Positions 18,607-28,263 of a stretch of DNA of 64,000 nucleotides are shown in pieces. This DNA is from Halalkalibaculum roseum (GTDB lineage Bacteria; Bacteroidota; Rhodothermia; Balneolales; Balneolaceae): contig NZ_JAALLT010000001.1 in the NCBI RefSeq assembly GCF_011059145.1, positions 727,250 through 791,249 of the forward strand, read 5' to 3'. Every line of letters begins with the position of its first letter. Position 1 is the stretch's first letter. The notes beneath the pieces are model-generated. The model was not told the origin of the DNA. It worked only from the letters and a program-made list of their open reading frames with translations, and searched no databases. The position numbers and the translations under genes are program-made.

Positions 18607-19038
18607 CTACCGATCTTTTACTCTTGTGTATTGTCCAGTTGGTCGATGTACCCGCTCCGGATCGGTAGGCAAAATACTTTCAATTGCTATGAAATTATCC
18701 CGCTTCTCCAGGTAGAGCATGCACGGTTGGCCAACTATCTTATTCAGATCAAAGCCTTCCTGTAGGTCCTCATCTGAGAATGGTTGTCCACGCCACCGAT
18801 CTAAATCTGCTCGGAGATTGCTCTTCGGGTGTAGGCTCTTGCTATAGCGTTTTGAGAGAATGAAGTGCTCTCCGTCCCTACTGGTAGCCTCAAGCTCAAA
18901 GATAATGCTGACCTGGTGCTTCTCGCCGAAGGGCGTATCCTGCACGCCCAGGTCAATAACATCTACCGCGGCGGCTGGTTGAAGCCCCGTAGGCGCCAGC
19001 TCTTTTTGTTTGGATTCTAATTGAATAACTAGGGACAT
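18607..19038 (-). CDS. Small phage-type protein, possibly single-strand DNA binding
   Basis: The 143-aa product is the last gene of the left-end operon, 20 bases after the exonuclease. It has a beta-rich middle (KHQVSIIFELEATSRDGEHFILSKRYS) and a C-terminal segment GQPCMLYLEKRDNFIAIESILP, which recalls OB-fold-like proteins found next to phage recombinases. I infer an ssDNA-binding or annealing-accessory role from position and pattern; no diagnostic motif proves it. It has no signal peptide. The short basic tail (YTRVKDR) is compatible with DNA contact. Confidence 0.6.
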   Translation of the reverse strand: MSLVIQLESKQKELAPTGLQPAAAVDVIDLGVQDTPFGEKHQVSIIFELEATSRDGEHFILSKRYSKSLHPKSNLRADLDRWRGQPFSDEDLQEGFDLNKIVGQPCMLYLEKRDNFIAIESILPTDPERVHRPTGQYTRVKDR

Positions 19039-19058
19039 AATTGCCTCCTTTATTTTGG

Positions 19059-19994
19059 TTATGAAAGCCGAAAGACTCTCGTAGTATTTTGTTTTGTGTA
19101 CTCTTTGTAGAGCTTGGGATGATCTTGCCTGAAGCGCGCCGTATCGAAACGGTTGCGGGACTGGTTCTTCCAGCTGGCTAGTTTCTGGCCGTCATCGCCA
19201 ACCAGCAGCTCCGCATCGCCTATCGCTTTTTTAAGATCTAGTTGCAAGGATTCCCTCAGCAGCTTTAGACCCGTTAACCGCTCCTCGACCTGCTTGAGGG
19301 CGTAGTATCTATTTACGGTATCCGGGGCAGCTTTAGCAGCTTTTCCTGCAGCCCCGGAAGGCCACCGCAGGGTTACATCATCCAGGCAGCTCAGGGGAGG
19401 GGGTTGGTCTCGGGTGATATATTTATCCCACCAATCGGCAAGCCTCTCGTTGTTAGCCTGGATGACCTTATGGTCAGCTTCAATCCTGAGAGGTTGCAAG
19501 TAGACAGCCGTATCGCGCAGAAATACTTGCAAGTACCCGTAATCCAGACCAAGCACGCCCATATAATGAAACAGCTGCAGGCGCCACGAGATAGGCACAT
19601 CGTCGAGGGTATCCAGTCTGGGGACGCGCCTGGAGGTCGAACATTTGATCTCTAGAACACCGTGCCCCTTGCCGTTTGACGGGGAAATAAGCCCGTCAAT
19701 GTTTCCACTGAGCATTGATGGATAGTCCTTATGAAAATACATATGAGGATCATCTTGAACCTCTAAGCCTGTAACTTTTCGAAAATGATCTCGAATATGT
19801 GGCTCCATAAACGTTCCAAAGGCCGCAGCTGGGCTGGGTTCGTATGAGTCGTACCTGCCCGTTTTTTCTAGCCACAGCATGTAAGGGCTCTTGTATTTGG
19901 AAAGCCCGAGTGCTGAGGCTACGTCGCTACCGCCAATACTTTCACGTCTAATTTCAAGCCATTGCTCGTGGCTAATATCTTTCGTGTCAATCAT
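19059..19994 (-). CDS. YqaJ/lambda-type viral recombinase exonuclease
   Basis: The 311-aa protein begins with the YqaJ-domain pattern EQWLEIRRESIGGSDVASALGLSKYKSP, where the GGSD lies near residue 21. The catalytic core shows the acidic residue in SGNIDGLI and the later EIKCST (E-x-K), typical of the PD-(D/E)xK fold. Members resect double-stranded DNA to expose single strands for annealing. A good ribosome-binding site (AAAGGAGGT) lies just upstream of the ATG. Translation is likely coupled to the 34-aa peptide whose stop overlaps this start. It stands in an operon with a DUF932 protein and a small possible ssDNA-binding protein. Confidence 0.92.
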   Translation of the reverse strand: MIDTKDISHEQWLEIRRESIGGSDVASALGLSKYKSPYMLWLEKTGRYDSYEPSPAAAFGTFMEPHIRDHFRKVTGLEVQDDPHMYFHKDYPSMLSGNIDGLISPSNGKGHGVLEIKCSTSRRVPRLDTLDDVPISWRLQLFHYMGVLGLDYGYLQVFLRDTAVYLQPLRIEADHKVIQANNERLADWWDKYITRDQPPPLSCLDDVTLRWPSGAAGKAAKAAPDTVNRYYALKQVEERLTGLKLLRESLQLDLKKAIGDAELLVGDDGQKLASWKNQSRNRFDTARFRQDHPKLYKEYTKQNTTRVFRLS

Positions 19995-20091
19995 GGCGAC
20001 CTCCTTTCTTTCTTTTGCTGATCAGCCAGCCGAGTGCAAACAGGATAGCCTCCTGCAGCAGCTCACCCAGCAGCTTTTTTAGCCTGTCCAT
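19987..20091 (-). CDS. 34-aa predicted membrane peptide between DUF932 and exonuclease genes
   Basis: An ATG one base after the DUF932 stop opens a 34-codon frame whose stop overlaps the exonuclease start by 8 bases. The peptide is MDRLKKLLGELLQEAILFAL followed by GWLISKRKKGGRHD: an amphipathic helix, one hydrophobic segment and a basic tail. The tight spacing on both sides supports real translation, at least as a coupling device, but there is no homology evidence. Confidence 0.4.
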   Translation of the reverse strand: MDRLKKLLGELLQEAILFALGWLISKRKKGGRHD

Positions 20092-20092
20092 A

Positions 20093-20833
20093 CTAATTCA
20101 GATATAATTCTTTAGTAATGGAATGAAGCTTCGTATGCATCTTTACAATGTTCTGCGGCGCGCTGCTTTTGAGAGCTTCCGTAGCTGCGTTATATCCGCT
20201 CCATAGGGTGTCGGTTGCAAACTCCTCATGCGTTGGCTCCCAGATCTCTCGGTAGGCTTTTGAGGATTGGGTAGGCGAGAGGATGCCTTCCCCGGTCAGT
20301 AGTCCCAGGTATTTAAACTTGTCCTGGATGGCCATTGGAATCTGCTTCATCTTGGTTACGTCTTCAGACAGGCGGCTGAATTGGTGTTGGGACTTGTAGA
20401 TGGCCGTAACAATCTGATCATGAAGGTCCTCATGCATGTTTTCCCCGGTATGCTTTCGCATGACTACTATATCGCCAGACATAACCAAATTATCGCAAAT
20501 AATTATAACACCATTACCGGCAGCAACCCCTGCCGAAATCGATTTGTCGTAGGAATTTCTGATTCCTATCGCATATTTTAGAACCTCATTTTCAGATGAA
20601 GGATTGATGTAGGTAATTAAGCCAAACATTTTTTGGCCGTCCTTGCTGAAGGCATATTGCTGGCTATCAAAACGATAGTCTGTCAGTAGGTCTGATGCTA
20701 CCTGCTGCACATTACATGCAAAGTCGTAGTGGTTTAAAGGTTGATAGGTGTTAGTTTGTTGTGGCTCCGGTATAGTCAAAAGCTGCTCTAATGAACACCG
20801 CTTTGAACCACAGTGGGTTAGTAGTTGGCTCAT
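20093..20833 (-). CDS. DUF932 phage/plasmid-like protein
   Basis: The 246-aa protein carries the DUF932 pattern AIGIRNSYDKSISAGVAAG followed by VIICDNLVMSGD and KHTGENMHED. These proteins are common on phages, plasmids and integrative elements, often beside recombination genes, and their biochemical role is not established. Here it is the first gene of a three- or four-gene reverse-strand operon with a YqaJ exonuclease. At 246 aa it is on the short side for the family. A 337-base non-coding region upstream should hold the operon promoter. A possible N-terminal relative of the same family is at 51338. Confidence 0.85.
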   Translation of the reverse strand: MSQLLTHCGSKRCSLEQLLTIPEPQQTNTYQPLNHYDFACNVQQVASDLLTDYRFDSQQYAFSKDGQKMFGLITYINPSSENEVLKYAIGIRNSYDKSISAGVAAGNGVIIICDNLVMSGDIVVMRKHTGENMHEDLHDQIVTAIYKSQHQFSRLSEDVTKMKQIPMAIQDKFKYLGLLTGEGILSPTQSSKAYREIWEPTHEEFATDTLWSGYNAATEALKSSAPQNIVKMHTKLHSITKELYLN

Positions 20834-21170
20834 AATGAACTCCGTATTGAATTAATGTTGGGTGAGATAATTCTCAGAGTTCTTATGCCAAAATATTTAT
20901 GGAATTAGCATAGTTGGACGTCTGGACGCGCCCAAACCCAAAACTTTTATTGGAATAAGAAGTATAGGTAGGCCGTTTTTGGTGCTAATCTACCAAAAAA
21001 GATGTCATTTCGATCGCTCTGCTAGTATCATCGGACGGGTAACTTTCAGCATTATTGTAAATACTGCTTAACTATACAAGCAACTTTTAGTAATCTGGGT
21101 AGTTTGCACCGCAGGTAGCATTACATGGCTAGAATTAGCATATTAGCAATAAATTACCACATTAATTAAT
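20834..21170. other. Non-coding gap, divergent promoter region
   Basis: About 340 bases between the recombination operon and a forward receiver gene. No gene is seen. GTAGGCCGTTTTTGGTGC is flanked by GGTAG/CTACC halves that could pair weakly. Otherwise nothing stands out. Confidence 0.35.
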
Positions 21171-21542
21171 ATGGCAAAACCTCTTATCCTGCATATTGAA
21201 GACACGATGTCAATATATAAGATGGTGGCTCATAAACTAAAGAAAAGTGGATATCGCGTTGATCATAGAAAAAATGGCAAAGAAGGATTAGATGCCATCA
21301 AAGAATTGCTTCCAGACCTTGTCATTTTAGATGTTATGCTGCCAAGCATGAACGGTTTTGAGATTTTGCGCCGAATGCGTGAAGACAGCAAACTAGAAAA
21401 AGTAAAAGTGATAATGCTTACCAGTAAAAATCGCACAGGGGATCTTGAAAAAGGTTTTGCTTTTGAGGTTGATGATTATTTGGCCAAACCATTTAAACCT
21501 CAGGAATTATTACTAAGAATAAATAAAATTCTAAAAGAATAA
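21171..21542 (+). CDS. Stand-alone receiver-domain response regulator
   Basis: The 123-aa protein is one receiver domain with the acidic pair in LHIEDT, the phosphoacceptor Asp54 in LVILDVMLPSMNG, the switch Thr in IMLTSKN, and the lysine in LAKPFKPQELLLRI. It ends right after the last helix, so it has no output domain. The next gene, a GAF-type histidine kinase, is convergent, and the stops are 53 bases apart. A kinase-regulator partnership is plausible but not shown by an operon. Confidence 0.93.
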   Translation: MAKPLILHIEDTMSIYKMVAHKLKKSGYRVDHRKNGKEGLDAIKELLPDLVILDVMLPSMNGFEILRRMREDSKLEKVKVIMLTSKNRTGDLEKGFAFEVDDYLAKPFKPQELLLRINKILKE

Positions 21543-21595
21543 TTTGAGTACTATAAAAGGATAAGAGATAATAGTAAAACAATCTAATTGGTTGG

Positions 21596-22816
21596 CTAAT
21601 TAAGCGGGATAGTGACGTTAAATTCAGTGCCAACATGTTTGTAAGATGAAATATGCAGGGATCCACCGGCCTCATCCAATAAATGCTTGACAAGTGTTAA
21701 CCCAAATCCATAACCATTTTCCCCAACGGTACCATGTGTTGATACTGCTGTACCCTGAGAGATCTGATCAATTGTCTCCTGATCCATCCCTACGCCGCTA
21801 TCTTTGACATTGACAACTAATTCGTGTTCTGACTCAACTTGTTCATTAAGATGCAGCTCAACGCTAACCTCTCCGCCTTCTGGAGTAAATTTTATGGAAT
21901 TGGATACCAAGTTTCCTACTATTTGTAGTAATTTAGATCTGGAGAATGTAATTACCTCCGTTTTAACGCTGGTTGAAATGTCTAAGTCAACCCCTTTGGA
22001 TTTTGCTTGTGGATGATAAAGCTCCATTAGTTTTTCACAGAATGAGCTGCAACTGTATTTAGGGCCATTTTCTTTATCATCTTGACTTGTACAATCGCCC
22101 ATTATTTTTTCGACCATTGCGATCACGGATTCTGCTCCATCTTTGATAATGGAGACAAGCTCTAATATGCTCTCATAATTTTCTTCTGCGATTTCTTCTT
22201 CGATCAGATCTGCAACACCTATCATCCCGGAAATCGGATTTCGTAAATCATGACTTATTTTGTAATTGATCTCTCGCAGCGCATTAATATTATCCTGTTT
22301 AGTCTTCAATTCACTAATCATCTCAAGGCGTCGCACGACTTCATTACCAATGAGTGTTAGTAACTCTCTTTTATTAGAAGAAATGCTTTGTTGCTGTTTG
22401 TCCATTACACAAAGTACACCGATAGGTAAGCCCGAACTTGTTTTAAGTGGAACTCCATAATAGTAGCGCAGACCCGGCCCTTTCTTTACATAATTACGAT
22501 CCTTGAAACGCTCATCTTCGGAAAGATCTTTTATTTCAAGCTGATCTGGCTCTAGTATGGTGAATTGGCAGACCGACTCCTCCCTTGGCATTTGGTTTAA
22601 TTGCAGCCCTTGAGACGACACAGTCCATTGGGTAAAGTTATCAATCAGATTGATAAGTGATATCTCGGTATCAGCAATCCTTGCTGCCAGACGGGTTAGA
22701 TCACCGAGATGTTGCTCAAGTTCTTGGTAATCCAAATCAAGGCTGGCAAGCTTTTCGAGGCGCTGCCATTCTTTGTCTGTTTTAGGTGCTTGTTCATCGA
22801 CAGTAATTGTATCCAT
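21596..22816 (-). CDS. Soluble GAF-domain sensor histidine kinase
   Basis: The 406-aa protein has no membrane segment. Residues about 20-165 form a GAF domain of the kind with ARIADTEISLINLID and PLKTSSGLPIGVLCVMD. HisKA follows with His189 in YKISHDLRNPISGM. The HATPase domain has NLVSNSIKFTPEGG, VKDSGVGMDQE and the GYGFGLTLVKHLL G2 box. It would sense a small molecule or redox cue in the cytoplasm and phosphorylate a receiver, perhaps one of the four receiver-only proteins on this island. It is convergent with the receiver at 21171. Confidence 0.93.
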   Translation of the reverse strand: MDTITVDEQAPKTDKEWQRLEKLASLDLDYQELEQHLGDLTRLAARIADTEISLINLIDNFTQWTVSSQGLQLNQMPREESVCQFTILEPDQLEIKDLSEDERFKDRNYVKKGPGLRYYYGVPLKTSSGLPIGVLCVMDKQQQSISSNKRELLTLIGNEVVRRLEMISELKTKQDNINALREINYKISHDLRNPISGMIGVADLIEEEIAEENYESILELVSIIKDGAESVIAMVEKIMGDCTSQDDKENGPKYSCSSFCEKLMELYHPQAKSKGVDLDISTSVKTEVITFSRSKLLQIVGNLVSNSIKFTPEGGEVSVELHLNEQVESEHELVVNVKDSGVGMDQETIDQISQGTAVSTHGTVGENGYGFGLTLVKHLLDEAGGSLHISSYKHVGTEFNVTIPLN

Positions 22817-22886
22817 TTCGTATCCTATTTATACCAAGTTGCTGTTTTATCATTATCATTGCTTGATCCTGTCTATTATGCAATAA

Positions 22887-23459
22887 TTAGTACATGGTAA
22901 AGTCAATAGTTGCAGAAAAATCATCTGACTGAGACGACGAGCTTACTATAGTTTTGACATCGAAGGTGTACTTGCCTGGAGACCAGTTATTCGGGTAAGG
23001 CCATCCCCAGCAGGCAGAATGGTCGCTAAATTCGGAATTTGCCGGTATCCAACTATCGGCTTTATTTTTGGTTACTTGGTTACCTGCTTGATCAAAGAGT
23101 TGGAAGGTAAAATCTAAATTACGATTAGTGTCATAACTGGGATGTTCCAAGGTGATTTCCCAGCAAATAAATCTACTATCATAATGGGAGAATAAATCAC
23201 TATAATTACGGCGAATTGAACCCTCAGGTGTAATTCCCGCCCCCTTCTCATATATCCAAGTACTTCTAAGTTTAAGAGATGCTATTGGGGCTTCTTTGTA
23301 GTCTGCTTTTTTTTCGGCTATCAACTCTTCGATTGAAAAATTATCAACCACGTGTCCTTCTGGTTTTTCGGATGTTACTTCATGGGAATTGTTTCCTGTA
23401 AAAGCAACATACGTAATGAAATAGACTAGCGATAGTAATGCCGTTTTAACCCAAATCAT
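22887..23459 (-). CDS. Exported hypothetical protein, beta-rich
   Basis: I do not recognise the family. I chose the ATG at 23459 because it places a hydrophobic signal or anchor segment (VKTALLSLVYFITYVAF) at the N-terminus of a 190-aa protein; an in-frame start up to 23561 is also open. The rest is predicted beta-rich, with SLKLRSTWIYEKGAG, ICWEITLEHPS and NNWSPGKYTFDVKTIV, a pattern like an immunoglobulin-type sandwich domain. It sits on the same strand as the GAF kinase downstream of it and might be co-transcribed. The function is unknown. Confidence 0.65.
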   Translation of the reverse strand: MIWVKTALLSLVYFITYVAFTGNNSHEVTSEKPEGHVVDNFSIEELIAEKKADYKEAPIASLKLRSTWIYEKGAGITPEGSIRRNYSDLFSHYDSRFICWEITLEHPSYDTNRNLDFTFQLFDQAGNQVTKNKADSWIPANSEFSDHSACWGWPYPNNWSPGKYTFDVKTIVSSSSQSDDFSATIDFTMY

Positions 23460-23750
23460 GATGTAGATGATTAATGATTTTTGATAGCCAGTTATTTTGC
23501 TGACTTTATACAGAATGAATTTACATCCTGTCATACTCTCTTTGTTAAGATTCCTTAACAAACATTAATATTTTCTAATGTAAATGTCAAAAGGAATTTT
23601 GTTTAGATATTTCTCTTTTAGAAACAACTACTTATTAACTGTAAATTAACAACAATATCGCGGATTAGAACTGTTTCATCTAACGGATATTTCATTTGAT
23701 ATCGATTTTTAATCGGTAAATAGTAGTGCCAAATACAGAAATGAGGTCAC

Positions 23751-24125
23751 ATGAAGGGAAATGGCAAAAAGGTACTGATAGTAGAAGATGATTTGCTCAT
23801 ATCAATGCTGGAGCAAAGAATGTTAACAAATCTAGGTTTCAAAATATCGGAAACGGTTACAAGCGGCGAAGAGGCTGTTGATGTTTTTGGGAATCAGCAT
23901 ATTGATTTAATCATTATGGATATCGCTCTGGAAGGAAAGTTGGATGGCGTTGAAGCAAGTCAACAGGTTAGGAAATCCGAACCTTCGGTACCAATAATAT
24001 TTATATCGGGTAATATTAAGCAATATGAAGACGAGATTAGCAAGCTATCCAGCCCGATAATTAAAATTTCAAAGCCTTTCACTTCGCAGGACCTATCAGA
24101 GGCAGTTGATCAAATATTCAGCTAA
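23751..24125 (+). CDS. Stand-alone receiver-domain response regulator
   Basis: The 124-aa receiver has VEDDL, phosphoacceptor Asp57 in LIIMDIALEGKLDG, switch Ser in IIFISGNIK, and lysine in KISKPFTSQDL. It resembles the chromosomal receiver at 12772 in the LEG-x-x-DG turn. There is no output domain. It is convergent with the large REC-PAS kinase gene (stops 157 bases apart). A weak purine-rich stretch (GAGGT) lies 6-10 bases before the ATG. Confidence 0.92.
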   Translation: MKGNGKKVLIVEDDLLISMLEQRMLTNLGFKISETVTSGEEAVDVFGNQHIDLIIMDIALEGKLDGVEASQQVRKSEPSVPIIFISGNIKQYEDEISKLSSPIIKISKPFTSQDLSEAVDQIFS

Positions 24126-24282
24126 TTTTATTTGCCAATCAGTAGTTTATTTAGAGATAATTACAGTAATTGATTCTGATTTTGATTCCCCAGCCGTAGT
24201 CTGAACATGGGTTTGGATTACAAGAAAGTAATAATGGATTTACCGTTCTTATTTTAAAGTAATAAGTCTTAATCGACTAAGA

Positions 24283-27200
24283 TTATAAATTAGAATGCGA
24301 TCCTCTTGTATTCGGTTCGAACCGTAATCTTAGGTGAAATCCACCTTTGGTATCAAGTTCGTAATCACCGCCAAGTTGGTTAATCAGCGTTTTCATGATA
24401 ACCATACCCGTAGACCTTGCCGTTTCTAAATTAAAGGGTTCTTCAAAACCTTTGCCATTATCCTTGTAATCAAGCTGGCATTTGTCTTCCAAGAATGTAA
24501 TGGTAATCTCTATTTTCCCCTTTTCCTCGAAGGCATATTTCATGCTGTTGGTCATTAATTCATTGAGCAGTAGACCGAGGGGAACGGCGCTGTTAATATT
24601 AAGCTCCCTTCGGGTAATATCGGTCTCAATGCGTATATCAAGTCCGCGGGGCATGATGGATTTTTTTAAATCTTGTGACAGCGTATTTATATAATTATGC
24701 AGGTTTACGGAACTTAAGTCTTCGGTACCGTAAATCAGCTCATGAACTCTTGCTATAGACTGTATGCGGCTACGGCTTCGCTGAATAGGCAGTGCTATCT
24801 TTTCATCACCATCGTTTAAATCAAATAGCTCTAGCTCTAACATACCCGAAATGATGGCAAGATTATTTTTTACCCGGTGATGCACTTCTTTGATTAGTAC
24901 TTCATTCCTTTTTTGAGATTTTACCCTCTCCGTTATATTGATTCCATTTCCGAGAATATACTTGTCGCCGTTTTGTTCCATTAGCGATCCGTTAATGAAA
25001 AATTGATATTTTTCACCACCTGCAACCATAACGGTTTCTATTTCGGCATACCCTGTGGCTAGCACTTCCTGAATCTTCGCGGCAATGTCATCTTGCACTT
25101 CGGGAGCTATCAAGTCATAAGGGCTAATATTCTGCAAATCCTCCTCGGATATACCAAAAAATTCATAGGCATTTTTATTCAATAGTTCGAATTCCAGATC
25201 TCTATTCATCAAATAAAATAGGCCGGGCATGCTATCTAGTATTTGCCTGGAGAACTGAACCTGGTTTTGCAGGTTATCTTTAATCTTCTTTTCCTCGGTA
25301 ACATCTTCGAGCATGACTAGAATAGAGTCCACCTCACCTTTTGCATCCAAAAAGGGGCTTGCGTGGATTCTTGCAGGAAAAATCGTACCGTCTTTCTTCA
25401 TGCGTTCAGCTTCTGCACCCTGTACTTTTTTCCCGGCCTGTATCTTTTTGAGTAATTGCTTATAAGAATCTACTTGGCCTACGGTGTTGACATGTGGTAA
25501 TGTACTGCCCAGCGCCTCCTTTTTGGTAAAGCCCAACACCTTTTCCGCAGCTTCGTTCCACAGGCCAGTTACCTTACCATCACTTGACTCGATAAATATA
25601 GGCATGGGGGCAATTTCAATGAGGGAATGCAGCCTTTCATCTGCAGTCTTCTTTTCGGTCTCATCAATAATGTGCGCTACAAAAACACATTTGCCTTTAT
25701 ACTCACCACTTCTGATATAAACACTCACCGGATAGTTGCTTTCATCAGCTCGTGTATGTATTGTTTCGAATTCGACTACTTCTTTTTCACCATCCTTGAG
25801 AGGTTTGATTAACTTTAGGAAATATTCCCCTGAAAAGTCAGTTTTAAGATCTAACGGTGACATCGAGTTCAATTCCTCGAGCGTATATCCAAGGTTATTG
25901 ATGGCAGCTTCATTGACGTATAGAAATTGTAGGTTCTCCTGGTCAAAAATGTAGATCTCACTAACGCTCTGCTCTATCAGGTGATAGAGACCTTCGCGCT
26001 CTGCTTTAGCCTCTTCTTGTTCGGTTACATCTATCTTTAAGGTATCCCAAAGCACCGTGCCATCTTCCTGCAGCTGGGGTTTGCCTCTCCCTTGGATCCA
26101 CTTACGTTTCCCACTGGGGGTCTCAATACGATATTTATGGTCCCAAAAAGTTAAGTGTTTGGCCGACTGTTGTATTGACTCTTTTAAGTTTTGCTTGTCC
26201 TCCTCTATGACCTGCTTCCATAGCTTATCCGTGGAGACCCTAACCTCCTCGGCAGTTAGCTCATGCAAACTTTCAACGGCTCCGTTTACGTAAATCAACT
26301 CATCACTACCATCCGGGTAAATCTTATACTCCTGAAACATACCGTCGACATTACGTAGTATTTCCTTGAGTTTGTTTTCGCTTGCTTTCAGCTCATTCTC
26401 CGCTATTTTACGTTCGGTAATGTCGGATACGACCCCGTGTAGATCGGTAACGTTGCCATTGTTATCCGTAATTGGCAATCCTTCTACATGTAAAAACTTT
26501 GTGTTTCCCTTAGGTGTTACCATTTTGATGTCAAAACGGTAGGGTATGCCTTCCTGTACAGCTTCTTCTACCGCTTTCTTGTGGAATTCTTTCTCGTCCG
26601 GGTAGTGCTCCATAACTTCTTCATAAGAGGGTACTCCCTGGTCTTTATCGCGTTCGTAAATTTCGTACATGTTATCTGACCAGAAGACCTCCCCGGTTGC
26701 AACATTAAAATCCCAGTAGCCCAGTTTGCCAATGTGATGTGCCTCTCGGAGCCGTTCTTCACTACGCAACAGCTCCAGCTCCGCGTTCTTTCGTTCGGTA
26801 ACATCTTCCTGGATGGCGATGAATTGCGCTAGCTGCCCCTGATCATTAAGCACCGGAGTGATGTTTAAATTAATCCAGTATTTCTCTCCATTTTTCCTGT
26901 AGTTTAAGACCTCTTCAGTGAAGGGAACTTCTTTTTTTAGTTTTTCTGAAATTAGCTTTTTTGTTTCCAAGTTGGTTTCCGGACCATGCAGCAATTCACT
27001 GGGATTCCTGCCCACGGATTCTTCAAAACTGTAGCCCGTCATAGTTGTGTAAGCCTTATTGACCCAGTCAATCTTTTTATGTTTGTCGGTAATGATCACC
27101 CCATTCTGGGTGTGGCTGGCCACCATCGATAATTTCTTGAGTTCCTGCTCGGACTCAACTTTATCTGTAATGTCAACCATCGTACCCGATATCTTCAAGG

Positions 27201-28263
27201 TTTTTCCGTGTGCTACAATAGGTTTACCGGTAATATTTACTATTTTTTTCTGGTTGGACGGGGTGCGGAGGACTACCTCTATATCGTATGGCTGTTGATA
27301 TTCGATGGCATTTCCCATCGATTGATGAATTAACTGTTGGGACGACTCATCAAATTTCTCGATGAACTTGTCCGCAGAAATATTCATCTGGCGTGGGGAA
27401 AGTTCGTAGATTTGGCCCGCCATAGGAGTATGATAGGTCTCCCCGGAAATGACATCATATTCCCATCCTGAAACCCCCGATATTTCTTCCACCTGCCTGC
27501 GAAGCCGTGATACTTGTTGCTCCTTGGTGATATCTCTTACTAAAGAAAGAGCATATTTTGTGTCATTGTCTAGTTGTAGCAAGCTCAAAGTAGAGTGAAC
27601 ACTTCGTAGGACTTGATCCTTACATTGCAGCAGCCAGTTACCGGATAGGGTTGCGTTTTCCTGGAAAACCAACTCCATTTTATCCTGCACGTTTTGGTGG
27701 CTTTCGGAAAGATTGAGCTCTAAGGCGCTCATGCCCATTAGTTCTTCTTCAGTAAACCCTGATAACTCCGCAAAAGAATCATTAACCATCGTATAGTTTA
27801 ATGACTCATCAATAATGGCAATTCCTATCTCCCCGGTATTAAAGATGGCCTTAAAAAATTGGTCTTTTTGTTGTTGTAGTCGGGCTTCAAAAAGTCCGGC
27901 CAATAGCCGATAAACAACCGTGGGAAGGCGGTCTAAATTATCTTTCATTACATAATCATGGATCCCAATTTTAATAGCCCCTGCTGCCTTCTTTTCGCCT
28001 ATGTAACCGGAAATCAACACGAAGGGAATGTATCTCAAGTCTTCTTTGGTGATCTCATAAGCCTCTATACCATTAATATCAGGCAAGTTATAATCTGAAA
28101 TAATCAAGTCCGGGGTGACTTCTTTTAAGGCTTGTAGGTACTGCGCTTTGTTGGTGGCAACAGTTACTGAAATACTCTGCTCGACCTTTTGGAGATGTAA
28201 TTGAATGAGCTCAGCGTCACTAGAATCATCTTCGAGCAATACTATTTGATAAGAGTTAGCCAT
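24283..28263 (-). CDS. REC-multi-PAS hybrid sensor kinase, HisKA_2/HWE type (1326 aa)
   Basis: The protein starts with a receiver domain (phosphoacceptor Asp in LIISDYNLPDINGIE, residue about 57) and then has a chain of about seven or eight PAS/PAC units with joining segments such as DVTERKNAELELLRSEERL and DITERKIAENEL. The kinase end has paired histidines 1128-1129 in EVHHRVKNNLAIISGMLELE, the HisKA_2 signature, and an HWE-like ATPase (NELMTNSMKYAFEEKG, DYKDNGKGFEEP). It lacks membrane segments and is likely cytoplasmic. The domain order and C-terminal tail (RGSHSNL versus QGAHSNI) match the kinase at 39492, so the two are paralogues. A receiver at the N-terminus of a kinase suggests feedback or relay control. 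Confidence 0.94.
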   Translation of the reverse strand: MANSYQIVLLEDDSSDAELIQLHLQKVEQSISVTVATNKAQYLQALKEVTPDLIISDYNLPDINGIEAYEITKEDLRYIPFVLISGYIGEKKAAGAIKIGIHDYVMKDNLDRLPTVVYRLLAGLFEARLQQQKDQFFKAIFNTGEIGIAIIDESLNYTMVNDSFAELSGFTEEELMGMSALELNLSESHQNVQDKMELVFQENATLSGNWLLQCKDQVLRSVHSTLSLLQLDNDTKYALSLVRDITKEQQVSRLRRQVEEISGVSGWEYDVISGETYHTPMAGQIYELSPRQMNISADKFIEKFDESSQQLIHQSMGNAIEYQQPYDIEVVLRTPSNQKKIVNITGKPIVAHGKTLKISGTMVDITDKVESEQELKKLSMVASHTQNGVIITDKHKKIDWVNKAYTTMTGYSFEESVGRNPSELLHGPETNLETKKLISEKLKKEVPFTEEVLNYRKNGEKYWINLNITPVLNDQGQLAQFIAIQEDVTERKNAELELLRSEERLREAHHIGKLGYWDFNVATGEVFWSDNMYEIYERDKDQGVPSYEEVMEHYPDEKEFHKKAVEEAVQEGIPYRFDIKMVTPKGNTKFLHVEGLPITDNNGNVTDLHGVVSDITERKIAENELKASENKLKEILRNVDGMFQEYKIYPDGSDELIYVNGAVESLHELTAEEVRVSTDKLWKQVIEEDKQNLKESIQQSAKHLTFWDHKYRIETPSGKRKWIQGRGKPQLQEDGTVLWDTLKIDVTEQEEAKAEREGLYHLIEQSVSEIYIFDQENLQFLYVNEAAINNLGYTLEELNSMSPLDLKTDFSGEYFLKLIKPLKDGEKEVVEFETIHTRADESNYPVSVYIRSGEYKGKCVFVAHIIDETEKKTADERLHSLIEIAPMPIFIESSDGKVTGLWNEAAEKVLGFTKKEALGSTLPHVNTVGQVDSYKQLLKKIQAGKKVQGAEAERMKKDGTIFPARIHASPFLDAKGEVDSILVMLEDVTEEKKIKDNLQNQVQFSRQILDSMPGLFYLMNRDLEFELLNKNAYEFFGISEEDLQNISPYDLIAPEVQDDIAAKIQEVLATGYAEIETVMVAGGEKYQFFINGSLMEQNGDKYILGNGINITERVKSQKRNEVLIKEVHHRVKNNLAIISGMLELELFDLNDGDEKIALPIQRSRSRIQSIARVHELIYGTEDLSSVNLHNYINTLSQDLKKSIMPRGLDIRIETDITRRELNINSAVPLGLLLNELMTNSMKYAFEEKGKIEITITFLEDKCQLDYKDNGKGFEEPFNLETARSTGMVIMKTLINQLGGDYELDTKGGFHLRLRFEPNTRGSHSNL

